DNA of 64,000 nucleotides from positions 5,582,323 through 5,646,322 of the forward strand of contig NC_037265.1 in assembly GCF_000002425.4 (NCBI RefSeq). Direction: 5' to 3'. Within the stretch, counting starts at the first letter, position 1. Every line of letters begins with the position of its first letter. Shown here piece after piece: positions 13,101 through 26,800 of this stretch. This stretch comes from Physcomitrium patens (Eukaryota > Streptophyta > Bryopsida > Funariales > Funariaceae). The position numbers were made by a program, and so were the translations under genes. Under the pieces are notes generated by a model. The model did no database searches and was not told where the DNA came from. It saw nothing but the letters and a program-made list of their open reading frames with translations.

Positions 13101-14997
13101 CCTCAGCTCTGAAACTGGCAGCAGAACTCATGCAATCATGGTAGAACTGATCTAGAAAACTGAACCCTGTTGTTGTTATTGCCGGTTTTAACTTGGATCA
13201 CGACTGCAGGAGTGAAAGACGATCTGAGTAAGATTGCAGCAGGTGCTGTGGGGCTCAGGTGGTGACATAATGGCGACGGATGAGGCAGACGTGCCGGTGC
13301 AGGCGATCGAGCAGGGGGGGAGAATAAGAGGAATGAGAAGAAATAGTGAAACCACGGGCTAAATATGGCCAGGCATTAGTACCGTGAATGGTCCAAGCTC
13401 CGGAAGGCAAGGCTCAGGAGTAGGACCAGGAGCTTCTCCGCGCTGCCTTCTCTCTCCATCAGGCGCTGCTTATCTGCCCTACTCCGCTTTATGCCTGCTT
13501 TGTCTTTCCGCCCGCCTTTCTGCCGCGCTGCAGGCCTCCTTTTTGCTGCTTCGTTGAGATCATCAGTTTCGTCTCATTGCCGTGGGTTTCATTCATGTCA
13601 ACTGGCGGCTCCTTCCGAGACGAGCCGACAGCTTGATCAGTAGGCGTTCAAGTGGACTTTCTTGTGTTGTTTGTTTGGTTCGCTTGACATTGTGTACCTG
13701 TCCGATCTGGTATGTAGAGGACAACCGCAACGAATCCTGCAGACGCAACGTCAATCTGCAATCGTTTGGTAGGGAGGTACGTACTCTCGATCGTATTCCA
13801 GGCTCTTTGTTGCAGGGATGTGCATAGTACGATGTTATTTTTTGTTTAGTTTGCAATGTTGTACTTAGCTAAGACGCGGCTTTCGATTGTGGTATTCGAT
13901 GGGTGTGGAGAGCACAGTAAGGGGCGTGATCTGAACCCTGGGCGTCGTGCGTCTGGCTGATGATTAGTGCTATATTTCTCCAGGACTTCGAATCAGACGA
14001 TAGGAAGGTAACTTTTTATTTTTATTTTTATTTGTTGTGCTTCTTGTTTCTCGACGACTGAGCGCTTTAGCAGAGGGTTTTGAGGAAGAAACTAGGACGA
14101 TAGATCTTTTCTCTGGCCTGGACCGATTGTGGCCCACTCTCCTGAATTTTTTCGAGATCGAAACAGCATATTTCTGCTTTCAGCCTAGATTCAATTCGCA
14201 GCGCGCAAAAGCCACTAAACTTTCATTTTCGTACATCTTCGTGTTAGATGCTGCAGCTTCTACAGCGCATTATTTTTTTTGGTTTTTGATGAGCTCACCA
14301 GTGACCTTCTGAGAGTGATGGACCATTCTGTGCCGTAAATCCTAACTGGAATGAATTCATCGCTGAAGACTTAGAACCGCTTAGGCATATATTCTTCCAT
14401 ATGCCCCTCAAAGACATTCACTTTCGGGATTGGTATGTGAGATTGCGATTGCTCAAAGAAATCTCCCGAGAAATAGATGTTCACTGAGAACTTGAATGGT
14501 CTCCTTGGTTTTCAAGTGTCTTCACTTCTCCTCCGGGGCCTCCCGGTCTCTCTTTGTGGTTCAAGAGCTCGAGCCCTGTATGTTCCAGTTTGCGAATGCT
14601 CTCTTTGTAGCTATTTGTGTCGTTATAGCCCTGGTATTGTAGAGAAAAAAATGCTTTTCTAGTGAATTGTCACTTCAGCTGGAGCGAGTAGTTTCCTGTC
14701 TCATGCGAGACAAGTAAATCTATTCAAAATCATACGTTTGACGTGAGATTTACATACACGAGAGGTTGTTTCTTGTGAAAGAGATGGTTTTCCTTAAATG
14801 TACACCATGATTTGTGCCAATACTGACGTCAAAAATGGTTAGTTGCACCGAAATAATTGCGGAACATTTAATGATTGATTGAATAAGAATCCTAGTAATA
14901 TATAAATAAAGTTTGAGGCCAGGCTGAAGGTTGTACGCTTGAAGAAACAATTTTAAGGCTTAGATTGTAAATCTCGGTTGTCTTCTGAGTCACAGTC
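13101..14997 (+). promoter_or_regulatory. Probable promoter and spliced leader of the gene at 14998
   Basis: Composition rises in GC from about 13200. A pyrimidine-rich segment at 13440-13570 resembles a plant transcription start region. A good donor, GGGAG|GTACGT, lies near 13776, which would fit a leader intron before the start codon at 14998. No coding exon is recognisable. This is inference from composition and splice-like sites only. Confidence 0.35.
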
Positions 14998-16858
14998 ATG
15001 GCGAAAGAGACGGAGGCTCAAACTACGCCGCGGAAGTCGGGAGAGCTTAATGTGGTGCCGCTGAAGGGGATGCAACCCCTGCCGTTAGGCCAGGCAGCAT
15101 TGTTCAAGCTCCCACTACCAGGACACGATGACGACGAGGACAGGAACGAGTGCATGTCCCTCAGAGAATGGCAGCCGGAAGAACCAACATGCCATACCGT
15201 AGTCTCGAATGGGACGTCATACAGGGCCTGGGAGCCGGTGAAGGAAAAAGACTCGACTGCTTCCAATGGGATACCCACAATGAAAGGCAGTGTCCGCACA
15301 CGTCCCCTTGGCTATGTCCCTCTCGTCGAGGCGAATAGGGATGTCACTCTGCCGTCCTCCATTGTCGGAGTCACCCGCACTAAGCAACTCCCCTTGGCTC
15401 AGCCTGAGCTAACCCAGGAAGAAGACCAGCATGAGAACGGACATGAGAGTGGGACATCCAACGAGGATCCTGAAGATGAGCTCGAAGACGAAGTCACTGA
15501 CGATATAACAGAGCCTGAAGTGAAGGAGCGAAAGGTATCATCTCATCACCGGCACAACATCAGTCTAGTGAACGGAATAGCTCCCCCACCCACCCAACTT
15601 GCGCAGAAGGGCGGGATTGCCTTCGACATCAGCCATCATCAGGAGAGCGTCAGCGTCAGTCCTCGATTGCCCCATGTGCCCAAAGGCGGTATTGCCTTCG
15701 ACATCACCCTGGATGATCACGACGTTGGCAGCCTGCCGCGCCGGTCGACAGGGTCAAGCCGAGACAGCTCACGTCGCGTGTCCTTCGTCACTGGTCAGGA
15801 AGTAGAGCTTGATTCGCCCAACTCTTCACGATCGAAAAGCAAGTCGCCGTATCGGTCGCAGCAAAACAACAGCAGAAACCTTGCTAAGAACAAACCAGGC
15901 TGGGATAGCTCGGCGAAGGTCGGAAACCCGCCACCGCCCATGCCGAAGAAATTTGTGCGACCTACGTTGCACGGAATCAAAGTGAAGAAGGGCCAAGGCG
16001 GTGTCGCGAAAACCGCAATGAGAGCGTCCATGACATCTGCAGAAGTCCAGAACGGCACCGCAGGGGTGAGTCGCCCGCGGGACCTGCGGGTGGCCCGGTC
16101 CTGGGATCCCCAATACTGCGGCGGGGGCGAGTATGACACCGTGTCGCAGTTGATCTCCAAGTCCTTTATGGCATCAAACGAGGACACCAAGGAAGACTCA
16201 CGTGGGTTCTCCATACCTTTCTTGCCGCGAAGCAATGACGGTCGCAAACAAGATGACCACGGCGAGGTAAGCTCTTGTACCTCTGGTGCATATCTGGTTT
16301 CAAACAACCTCAATTTGTCGTTACTTCATGCTGGACTTGGAACTCCCAGGATGGAAGAATGTGTAGTGACAATCATTTGAGGCCATCGAAGCCTTTTCTA
16401 AACACGGAATTCATATTTTGTTGCTATTCCAGGCCTTGAAGCAATCTGGATCCGAAACGAACAAGCTGACGGGGCTCTTCAGCAAGTTGCGGAGAGCATC
16501 TGCTCCGCTGTCGAAGGCACCTTCCAAGGTAGATTCGAAGGCGGTTTCTCCAAGGCTGTCATCCGTCCCTGTGATCAGCAAACTCTCAAGGGAAAATTCA
16601 GCCCCAGTGGACCATTCCAAGACTTCCGCCAAGAGAAACCTTGCACCGCTCCACTCACTCGACTCGAGCGGTGCGAACCAGAAGTATTCAATCGGCAGTT
16701 ATGCGTCCCTGAAGCTACTGCAAGAATGTGCAAAAACTGAGCAGATCCCTGCAATGCCTGCATACAACACGCACAAACCTCGGAAGATCAGGGACCATGA
16801 GCCGCATCGTCACTATTACAAGACTATCTCTAAAACCCTTGATTCGAAGCTCAAGTAA
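14998..16858 (+). CDS. Unrecognised protein with duplicated KGGIAFDI motif
   Basis: Exons 14998-16266 and 16433-16858 join in phase 0 (GGCGAG|GTAAGC to TTCCAG|GCC), giving about 564 residues from the first ATG. I do not recognise the family. The protein looks largely disordered and is rich in Ser, Pro and charged residues. It has an acidic stretch at about 140-176, the motif KGGIAFDI at about 204-211 and again at 229-236, RRVSF at about 259-263, a proline block GNPPPPMPKKF, and a basic His/Tyr-rich C-terminus. RVSF fits the RVxF docking motif for protein phosphatase 1 and also a basophilic kinase site, but such short motifs arise by chance. The TAA stop overlaps a possible donor (CAA|GTAAGT at about 16853), so a longer isoform could exist. 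No signal peptide or membrane span is seen. Confidence 0.75.
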
Positions 16859-19171
16859 GTGACCAGTCTAAACACTGTTAGATTTAACAAGCCAATTTTT
16901 AACTGTAACGATCAGTGTCAAAGTAGTCCCAGTCCTCACTGTTAGGTGAGCAATCTACTTCGGCCTCGGGGGTTGAATCTTGTGTTTCGCTAGATTAGAG
17001 GTGAATGTTAGCCCTAGAGTATTCGGTGGCCCATCGATGACCAGTTCTGATCGCGTCATGCTTTCTGGGATTTTGATTCTTCCTGTTTCTTTTCTTGGCA
17101 CTTCTTTCCTTTCGATTAGTACAAGCACAAGCGTGAACCGGGTTTGACTCTCAATTTACTTCTGCAGAAGCTAGAGATGCTGCGTCACGGCACACGATTG
17201 TGGATATCTTTGTAGTCGAGGTTAGAAATTAGGCTGTCAGAATCTGGGGGAGGCTCGCAGCAATGGTTAGCATCAACATCCAAAATAACGCAAAGAAGAT
17301 TCGTCTCATCAAGAGTCAGGGACTCTGTACATCGCCTGCTGCTGCAAACGTTTCTAGTGGTTGCTACATCGTGGAGGTTGAATTTGCGTGGAGGTTGACA
17401 CGGGAATTGCAAGTGAACTTCATCAATTTTTAAAATCCCATTTATATGTTGACAAGGGATGTGATCTTGGGGAGCTGCAGTTGATGAAGACCTAGTCCAT
17501 TGACAATCTAACATGCCCTCGAACCTTGAGTAAGTGACCCAATTGTTTTTTTGGAGTTTTTTCTCACCTCTGCTGTGCTTTAGATTAGTTTTTTCTAAAT
17601 TTATTTTATTCTTGAAAAAACCCACTAACAGATCCTCTAGTTTTAAACACTTAACTCAATTCCCGAAAAGAATGAAGGGTTGCCAAGCCCTTCACACTAA
17701 TGAGCCTATCTTCACGTAAGAGAATGTTTCAGGGGTTTGATTTTCTTTGAAGTCCTTTTCATCGACAGCCTATATTGCTCCGATTGCTGTTGAATGTTAC
17801 TTCCGATTCTGTACTGGTGGCTAGGAGCTTGTGTGCTGATACTGTTCGGTTGTGCAGATCAACAATGAAAACACTTAATGGAATTCTTCCGTTGGATGGC
17901 GTGCCCCCCTCGGATTACACACGGATTTAGTGCTCGGGAAGCGTTGGTGTTTCCATATGGTTCATTCCCCCTCTGCCTGTCCTGCTGCTTAGAGGTGTCA
18001 GGTTGCAGAAAATTTCTGAGTGAGGATTTCTTAGTTGTATATTTTGTAAGTGCCGTAGTTGGATTTCATCCTGTTAATCCTGTGAAGAATGTTGAGCAAT
18101 CCGAAGCAGTTCTAAGTAAATGGAACATTAGTAATTACTCTTTGTTGCGGGGTTCGTATATTGCAGGTGAGGCCTTGGCACAAAGCTAATGCAAATCTTA
18201 CCTCGCACTGTTACTACGTGTCTATAACAGTGGTCGTACTTAGCCTTGAACGTAAATGTCGCTTGTAGATGTGAACCATTAAATTCTCTGTCAACACATG
18301 AAACTCCCTAGCTCGCATGAACATGAAAGGGGCAATGCGAGGATGTCACCATGTAAACATCCGGTTGGCATCCCACTCACCCTCTGAACTGTTGTCAGTT
18401 ATTTCAGAAAGCGCATATTTCCAATCCGGTGTAACAGTAAACTTGCAACAGTGTGGACATATTTCATAGGGAAAATATGTCATGTCAGTTGCGGTGCTGA
18501 GCTGGATTAGTCACAAAACACTAACTCCAAAACATACCAACGATTATTCGCTCGAAACTCTCCTCATCAATTGAGCTATTATTCCACCTCTATATCTCAT
18601 TAACTATCACTTCCGTCACACAAGTGCAACACGTTTCGCAATAGTTGAATATCCACTACCGCCATTCAGATATTTTCACTCCCAACCTCAAAAAAGGAAT
18701 GTCCATTTCATTGGATACATTAACAAGTCTGAATATGTTGCCAAACATCTCGACCATTCAAACTGGACCCGACAAATGTCATTGCATTATCAAGACATCC
18801 AACTACAATAAGATACATTGGCATTTTACCTTCTATGTCAGCCTCTTCGGAAGTCTCACGAATGTTAACACTCTACCTGGATCCCTTTCAACATCATTTG
18901 AATACACCAATTAACTGCAATATTCCCCGCAAGCAGCACTAGACGAAATAAGAGCCCATCAATGTAGCGATTTGTGCAGTAACGCTCCTTCTTACACCAC
19001 GCCAACATGCTCAAATTCATCTCAACGCAGTCTGAAAATCATTCACAGATTCTCAAACATTTCAAAAGATATTGTTGCGCAAGAGAAGATATGGGACCAT
19101 CCCATACAGTATACAATGAGAACTGAGGTCGGTTAATAATACCGCAAGAAGAATACACCTCGTGGCATTAC
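16859..19171. other. Intergenic region between convergent genes
   Basis: It lies between the 3' ends of the gene at 14998-16858 (+) and eIF3d (-). Possible acceptors followed by short open frames occur near 17167 and 17858, so 3' UTR exons of the left gene may extend here. No reading frame is recognisable as a protein family. Confidence 0.4.
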
Positions 19172-21303
19172 TTACACATCTGCATCCACTTCGGCTTCTT
19201 TATCTTCAGTAACCGGCTGCACGATGGGTTCTTCAACAGGCACGGGTTGCATTTGCTCCTCTTCTGGGATAGGCTCTTCCAAGTAATCATTCTCGAAAGA
19301 ATCCGCCGGAACTTCATACAAGCGCACTTGAGGCTTGATGGGATCCTTCACCAATACATATTTTCCTTCCTCCAGCTTCATGCAAATGTCAATAACTGAC
19401 TTGACAATACCCCACATATTGTTCAAGTTCAAATTGATCTGCCCAGCGAACTCCTTGGGCTTGTATCCTTGCACGCCCAAAATGACGTGGTTGTAAGGGT
19501 CTCTGGGATGGAGACGAGAAACGTAACCAATTTTCATGACTTCTGCGCTTGCGAGTAACGCTTGTGCAGTCCACTTCGCGACCTTGTTGTTGTTGTTCTT
19601 GAGCTCAGTTGCAAGAACTGCTCCCTTTTGAGTCTCCAGCTTTTGACGCCAGTCGACGCCGGTGAACTTAGAGTCAAACTCGTTCAAAGCATTTAGGGTC
19701 ATAAGTGTTCTCTGGCCCTTCACTTCCATTAGGCTCTGGACCTCACATCTTGCAACCAAGGAAATGTTCTCATCCAGTTTCCATCGACGGTACCTATATG
19801 CTACAGAGGCGACCTCCTCTCCTTCGGAAGCGAAGGGGTTCGGGTCTTGGAAACTGAACTTGTTTCCATCCTTGATAAGGATCTGTACACAAGGAATAAT
19901 GATATTTAAAGTTGATGTGTCAGTCAGCGATGAGCAATCTGCAAGTATTAACTACCAAAACTATCAGATCAGAACACAAGGAGTCCCACCGGCGTCGTTA
20001 GCACTGCCTACTACTTAGTGCTTGTTATTCATATACTACAAAACATGTGTAACACTTTAGACGTATATGCTGAGATGAAAATACAGATCATGAATGCAAG
20101 ATCACTGTACCTGTTGAGAGAAGTTCTGATTAATAACAGTAGCCTCCATGCTTAGGTTTTGAGCGGAGTTGATATCATCCTTGCCTTCGGGAAGGGATTC
20201 TTGAGCCGTCTCACTCACAGTCAGCAGGTCCAACTGTGAACCGTCTCGCTTATCGAAGAAAAGCTTATTGCCCACTCTTTGCACCACAATATCCCAAGAG
20301 TAGACAGATCGAGGAGAACACATAAGTGTTGACAGAATTGAATCTGTAGCGAACACGGTGGCCATGTCCTCACTTGCTAGGCGACGGATGACGGGATCAT
20401 CTGTAGTAGTGACCTGGATCCAACAGATGCAACACGCGTAAGAGGGACCGGGCGTACATCGCCCCGGATAGAGCAGAACTAATTCCAGTGCACTGATTGT
20501 GAATACTCTGCGGCGTAACATGATTTAGTCTACCCCCCAAAAATAAAATAAGAGATAAAACCACAGTACAATCAAGGACTCCGCAACAAAGTGTATGGAG
20601 ACAACGTAACACGCAAAAGCAGGGTTCAGAAAAATCTTGTTATTAACAGCTAGCATACCTTAAAGAAGTTTCTGTTTTTGAACCTTTCAAGTCGTCTCTC
20701 ACTCTTAGGTGTCACACGGTCATACGTCTTGTCATAGTACTCAAGAGCTCCACAGAGTGCGAGATCCTCCGCCTCTCCAACAAAGTAATTGAGTTTGGCA
20801 AAAGTAGAGAATGGGATTTGCTCGAGCATCGTCCAGTCAGGCTGAATATCAACAGAACTTTTGAAGGTAGCAGTCTCTCTCCTTTGCAAATTCCTGTTCT
20901 GATTATAAAACTTGTCTCGCCGCAACCTCTCTTTCTCTGCCTCTTTCCTTCGAGCATCTTCTTCATCCTTTCGCTGAGGCAACTGTGGCTTCTGCTGAAA
21001 ACGCCACCTGGGGCCAAACTTAGGGCGTGCAGGAGGTTTCCCATCTACAAGTCGAAACGATTCTTCGTCTTGCTCATCAAAAAAGTAATCAAATACTCCA
21101 TCGCCGCCACGGTTTTGACCATAGCGGCTGGGAGGGTTGCGAGTCCAGTCAGAAGCACGGCCTAGATGTGTGCTCTTAATGAAAGGAGCATAGGGGACAT
21201 TCTGAAGCTGAGACGGCAGAGTGGCATTTTCATCTGGAGGACCCCATCCGTCAGTGTTCTCGGCCACCTCAGGGACTCGTAATTGCGGTTGCTGGGGTGA
21301 CAT
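19172..21303 (-). CDS. EIF3D: Eukaryotic translation initiation factor 3 subunit D
   Basis: Three minus-strand exons, 21303-20659, 20413-20111 and 19882-19172, join in phase 0 to 552 residues, close to the usual eIF3d length. The start is the ATG at 21303, giving [20 protein letters not shown]. The in-frame TTG nine bases earlier is not needed. The protein has the family's N-terminal region, a charged Lys/Arg/Glu-rich segment, the block [20 protein letters not shown] across the first junction, and the conserved [20 protein letters not shown]. It ends in an acidic Glu/Val-rich tail. eIF3d is a subunit of the eIF3 complex that recruits mRNA to the 40S ribosome. In animals it can contact the mRNA cap; that is family knowledge and not visible here. 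A leader intron upstream is likely. Confidence 0.97.
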
Positions 21304-22023
21304 GAGTGCCAACGTACTTCTCTATTCTTCCACCAGTCGTTGTTATTATCTTCAATCAAAGACGGACAAGCAATTAGCAGTCTATGAAACGAAGTTCATA
21401 CGTAACCAGCTGTACGTCCTCGCATACAATGCTTAAAACATATGAATTCTCATGGTTCTCATTTCTAGCCTCAAACCAGAAAGTTCGACAAGAGGTACCG
21501 CTAAAGCATCAATGGCCAACCCCCGCCTCCACCAAAATCAAAGTCGACAACACCACCAGTCAAAGGTTAAAACTGAGCCAATCGACCTTTCCATTCCAAA
21601 CCGCGAAATACTAACAGCCCAAAACCCGAAATCCTCTTGACGTTGTCAGCAGCTTCACATGAGCTGTAAACAGGCGACCCCGAGAACCCGATCAAGTAAG
21701 AGAAAAACCAAAAACCAAAAACCAGACGCGACAGAGTAGAAATTCCATACGACCTTCATCCCCGTGTAGACCACGAGAGATGCAGTGTAAAAGCCAAGAA
21801 TATCTCAACCCCGAACACTAAAATATTTTTTTTAAAAAAAAACGCATACACTCCAACCCCTGAAAATACAGATCCAAACTGAACCCTAACGCACAACCCT
21901 ACACAACCACGGACCAAAATCAGCTCAGAAATATCCACACCAAACCGGCTAGCACGCAACCACGCCTCCGAGGCTCTCCCTCATCTCACGACCACCCTCT
22001 CTATCCCAGGGAAAAAAAAAACG

Positions 22024-22055
<32 letters not shown>

Positions 22056-22530
22056 CTAGCTGGCACCACCACCACCTGATCAACACCCAAAAATACGAAT
22101 TCCGCGCACCACAAGCAGCAGCAGCCTCAGTGTCTCTCTGTACAAACCCAACTGCTTGTAGCGCTGTAGATTAGATGCTGCGTACCTGATGATGCAGCAG
22201 CGACGACGTGGGGGGGGGGGACTCCAGGCCCTCGCAGGAAGAAGAAGTGTGAAGGTGGGTGGGGGGGAGAAAGGAGAAACAAAAGGGCGGCGATGGCGCA
22301 AGGGAGAATGAATAGAATAGAATAGAACAGATATAATAGATAGTTAGATAGATTGATAGATCGATGATGCGACAGCTTTGCTTGCTCTCCTGCTGGAATT
22401 TTCTTCAGAGTAACTCTCCCTCTCACTCTCTCACTCCTTTCTTTGTGTTGTAAGAGATTCCCTTCCTTCTCCGTTTGCTTTTATTACTTTGGTTTCTCAC
22501 TATATGTGCAACTATTAGGGTTTTGCTCTC
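21304..22530 (-). promoter_or_regulatory. Leader intron and promoter of eIF3d
   Basis: Read on the minus strand, a clear donor (CATCAG|GTACGC) lies at about 22186, and the start codon is only at 21303. A 5' UTR intron of roughly 0.8 kb is therefore likely. Its acceptor near 21320-21345 is not settled. A telo-box (TTAGGGTTT on the plus strand) lies at 22515-22523, just upstream of the presumed start site. The stretch also has a poly-A run (22011-22053, slightly interrupted) and a G run near 22209. Confidence 0.5.
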
Positions 22531-23217
22531 TCATGGGGTCCCTTTTGTCTACTCTTTCTTACACACCCTTGTTGTTGCTTTCTCCTCCTCATGCCTCTCT
22601 TCTCTCCACCCTCTTATTCTTCTGGTTTTCTTTTTTCCAATTTTTTTTGTTTTGTTTTTTTGTTTTTTTGTTTTTTTACATTCTTCTTGGTTTTGTTTTT
22701 GTTTTGTATTTCATTTTAGTCTTGATTTTGGTATCTTTCATGGTAATGGTAGAATTTTGTTGCATGTGTCATGGTTATGCTTTGTTGTTGATTACAATAT
22801 TTTAGTTGTTGCTTTTGTTTTATATTATGTTACGTTTTGTTTGTTTTTGTTTTTGATTTGTTTGTTTGTTTGCGGTGATTGTATAGATAATTTGTTTTAG
22901 TATGTATTTATTATAACTTTGAATAGTAGAATAGATAAAAGAAGACTAATTCTATGTATATTTTGATTTTATCTTATAAGTTTCTTAAATTTAGTTTCTA
23001 CAAGGATATAGAATATAAGTCCATCTTTTTACCACCAAGTTTAGATTTTAGGTTTACTTTTTATATTAAATTTATTTATTACTTTTTTAAAATAATTTTG
23101 AATAAAAAAAAGCAATTACTTGATTAATATTGATTTGGATATATAATTACATCTTTATAAATTTTACAAAAGAATAAGATTATTTTTAATACTTGTGTTT
23201 AAAATAGTTTTTTATTG
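22531..23217. other. T-rich to AT-rich transition
   Basis: A T-rich, TTTTG-repetitive stretch passes into very AT-rich DNA that flanks the retrotransposon. The open frames here are artefacts of T-richness. There is no gene. Confidence 0.6.
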
Positions 23218-23222
23218 TTAAT
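23218..23222. repeat. Target-site duplication, left (TTAAT)
   Basis: TTAAT immediately precedes the left LTR and is repeated exactly after the right LTR at 29241-29245. A 5-bp duplication is the length usually made by Ty3/gypsy integrases. Confidence 0.85.
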
Positions 23223-23761
23223 TGTCAAGGACATGAATCTCAAAAAAAGAAATCCTCAATACACTCTTGTACCACTTGAAAAGATTAAGAAATTACTCAA
23301 AGATGGTAATATATTGAACTAAAATGGCTATTGCCAAAAACAAGAAGACTAGAAAATCTTGAAACAAGACCAAAGAATAAAAAGATATTGATAAAAATGA
23401 AAAAAACTTTATTCTTGCCTCCATACATACTATCTAACTAAGATCTATGTAAAGATGTTCTATAGGACCTTCAACATGTATTAAGTTTGCGAGATACATA
23501 TCTTAATTTAGAAGAAAAGTTTTCTATATGTATGACATGTAATTAGCTTATTCTGCAAGCTACCAAAATGTGTAGTATATGGATAACTTGTTGTCCAAGT
23601 TTCTAACCTACCAATCAATTACAAACATGTATAAAGTCAAAACTATATCTACAAAGCTTCTAAGAAGCTTATTTAGAAGATATTATGAAATTAATCTATT
23701 TTTACCTACTTCTATCTAATAATATAGATTATTATTCATATAAATACGTATGTTTGTGACA
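23223..23761 (-). repeat. 3' LTR of the chromovirus
   Basis: The LTR is about 539 bp. On the minus strand it starts TGTCACAAAC and ends CCTTGACA, the usual TG...CA ends. It aligns along its length with 28714-29240 and with the solo LTR at 30842-31371. Confidence 0.92.
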
Positions 23762-23849
23762 TTATCTTCCTTTTTAGAAACGAGTTCCAGAAGGAGCAAT
23801 CATCATTATTCATGAATCTTATTTTTCTTCATCTTGATTTGGATGGATG

Positions 23850-26800
23850 TTGTTGATGAAAAGCCTCAACTTTCTTTGTTGCATTTGCAAGATTTTTTGC
23901 TAACTCCCATGTACATTCACTAATATCATATCTGTGCTAGTAAATAAGATATTCCAATCTATTTTTGCATTACCTTGAATCTAAAACTTCTTCTATCTCA
24001 AACTCTTGATTATTATCTACTTTTATAGGAAAATGTGGCATTTTTTCTTTTTTTCTTTTTGAGATATTCATTGTCTTATATGGCTCAAGAAGAGATACTT
24101 GGAATATGAAATGGATTTTCATAGACTTTGATAGATATAATCAATAAGCAATAAGATTGACTTGTCTATAAATAAGAATAGATCCAACCTTACAATAGTC
24201 CAACTTGTCATAAAGACGAGTAGTCTTGATCTTGCAATAAAGTAATCATATTTTGTCATTCATATTGAATTGTGGTTGTTTCTTATGATAGGCATCTACA
24301 TTGATCTTTTGTCATATTTGAGCTTACTTTAATTGCACTTTCATTGTTGCATGTAGCTTTGAAAAACAACTTGTCAAATCTTCTTCTGCATGATTATTAA
24401 CTTTTGAAAAGTCAAAAGTATTAAGTTATAGATAACAACCGCAATTGGCAAAGAAAGCTGTTTTTTAAGTAGAAGAATGTACCAAATTAATATATGCAAA
24501 TTTTGCCAATAGCAAAAGAATTGTCCAATCATCTTAATGATAGTTGATGATACATCTCAAATATTGCTCTAGAACTTAATTCATCTATTCTATTTGTCCA
24601 TCAATTCAAGGATGAAAAGCCAAAAAAAGCTTTTATATCTACCTTTAAAATCTTAAAAAAAATCATCCAAAATCTTGATATAAATTGAGTCCTTCTATAC
24701 AATATAATATCCATAGACAATCCATGATAGGAATAGATGTTGTCAAGTAAAAGCATAGTTTTTTCTTCACATGTAATAGATTTTATACATAGTACAAATA
24801 TGCCATCTTAATAAAATGATCTACTATTACGAATATAGAATCATACAAACCTGAGATTCGAAGATATAAGTTAAAATCCATAGAAACAAAAGACTATTGT
24901 TACTCTAGAATAGGTAATGGCTGAAGAAGTCCATAAGAATGATGACAAGGAGTTTTGAATCATGAACAAATATCGCATGATTGTACAAAATCTTTAACTA
25001 TCTTCTATACTAGATGCCACTAAAAATCTTTAGATATTAGTTCCAAAGACTTGTTGTATCCAAAATATCCAACTGTCAAAAAGTCATGATAATCTTGAAG
25101 AATATGTAAACGTGCTTTATTTTTTGGAAATAAAATAGGCAATTATATATTTCAAAAAATAAAGTACAATTCTAAGTTTTGAGTTCAAGTTGACGTTCAA
25201 TTTTTTTGAAATATAGAATTTTTTTAAAATAGAATAGATTATTCTTGAACTTGAACCTAGAAGTAGAGACTCAAAAGAATTATTCTTAAAATCATAAAAA
25301 AGAGGATCAAAGGACATACTTCATTGAACTTTTTTGAAAAAGATTGAATCAACTATCAATGTTGATTTTATTACTCAAAGTTAAAAATGCTCTAGCTTCA
25401 AGATAATTATTCTTTGTTAATCAAAAAATACACTTTCTTCTTTTGACACAAGATAATAATATCTAAAAAAGATATCTAATAAATCTTATTATTTTTTAGG
25501 TTGATAAGTAATCTTTGAAATCAAATCTTAATAAATATATGTTCCAATTGCTATAAAGTACTTGGGATTTTTATAATTCGTATACACAATGACTAGACTT
25601 GAGGCACTTTTTAGATAATGACAACATTCTTAAAATGAATCCACAATTATAAGAAATTCTTTGTCATAGATCTCATAGTTAATTTTTGTTGCTAAAAATT
25701 TCCTAAAATGAAAAGCTATCAAGTAGAGTTTGTCATCCGCTTCTATTTATGATAAAACAATACTTATAGTAAAATCTCCAACATTTATTTTATTTTATTT
25801 TATTTTATTTTTTGTGAAGAATGCCTTGAAAAACCAACGCAATACAAAATTAGTGCAGAAATAAATGTTGTCTTTAAGGCTTCAAAAGATACTTCACCTT
25901 CTTTGTTCTATTTAAGTTTATCTTTACATGACAAAGGTATAAGAAGAGTTGTAACTTAAAAAAAGTTCTTGATGAAGATTTGGTAATAATTAACAAATCT
26001 TAAAAAGAAATTATACTTCTTTCACTATTTTTGAGATCTTCCAACTTTAGATAGTTTTAATTTTCTTTGGATCCATCATTAATTCTTTTTTGGAAATGAT
26101 GTATCCTAAAAAGTCAACATGAATAGTGTAGAATATACACTTTTTCATTTTGGCATATAATCCTGCATCTCTAAGTTTTTGTAACACATAACAAACATAA
26201 ATTTTATGCTTTTATGTATTCTTAAAGTAGATTAGAATGTCATCTAAATAACAATCAACAAAATTATCAAGAAATTTACAAAAAATATCATTCATAAAAT
26301 ATTAAAAAGTAATTGATGCATTTGTGAGCCTAAAAGGCATGACATTATATTTGAAATATTCATATCTAATTTGAAAAGTGCTCTTTCATTCATTTCTTTC
26401 TTTGATATAGATTAAGTTGCATGTTTTTTATAGACCTATTTTTGTATAAATTTTTATTCAATTGAATTAGATAAGAAGTCCTAAAATCAAAGGTAAGTGA
26501 TACTTATTCTTAATGATGATTTTCTTAAGTCTTCAATAGTCTATGCACATCCACAGGGATCCATCATTTTTTTTCACAAATAAGATAGGAATTCCTGCTA
26601 GAGATTTTAAATGGCATATGAAGTTTTTAGCAAAGTTATTGTCAATGTATTCTTTCAATGCAACCAATTCATTTTGTGATAAGCTATAGATCAGTCCAAA
26701 TGATGGTTGAACTCTTTCTTATAAATCAATTGAATAATCATAAGATTGATGCTTTGAAAGAATATTTATATATTTCTTTTCAAAAATATCTTTAAAATCT

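Noticed and set aside
17185-17625. 146-codon minus-strand frame
   Set aside because: No family resemblance. It lies in the region where 3' UTR exons of the plus-strand gene may occur.
22443-22900. Hydrophobic plus-strand frames of 120-141 codons that look like membrane proteins
   Set aside because: They are produced by T-rich, TTTTG-repeated DNA, which encodes Phe, Leu and Val by composition alone.
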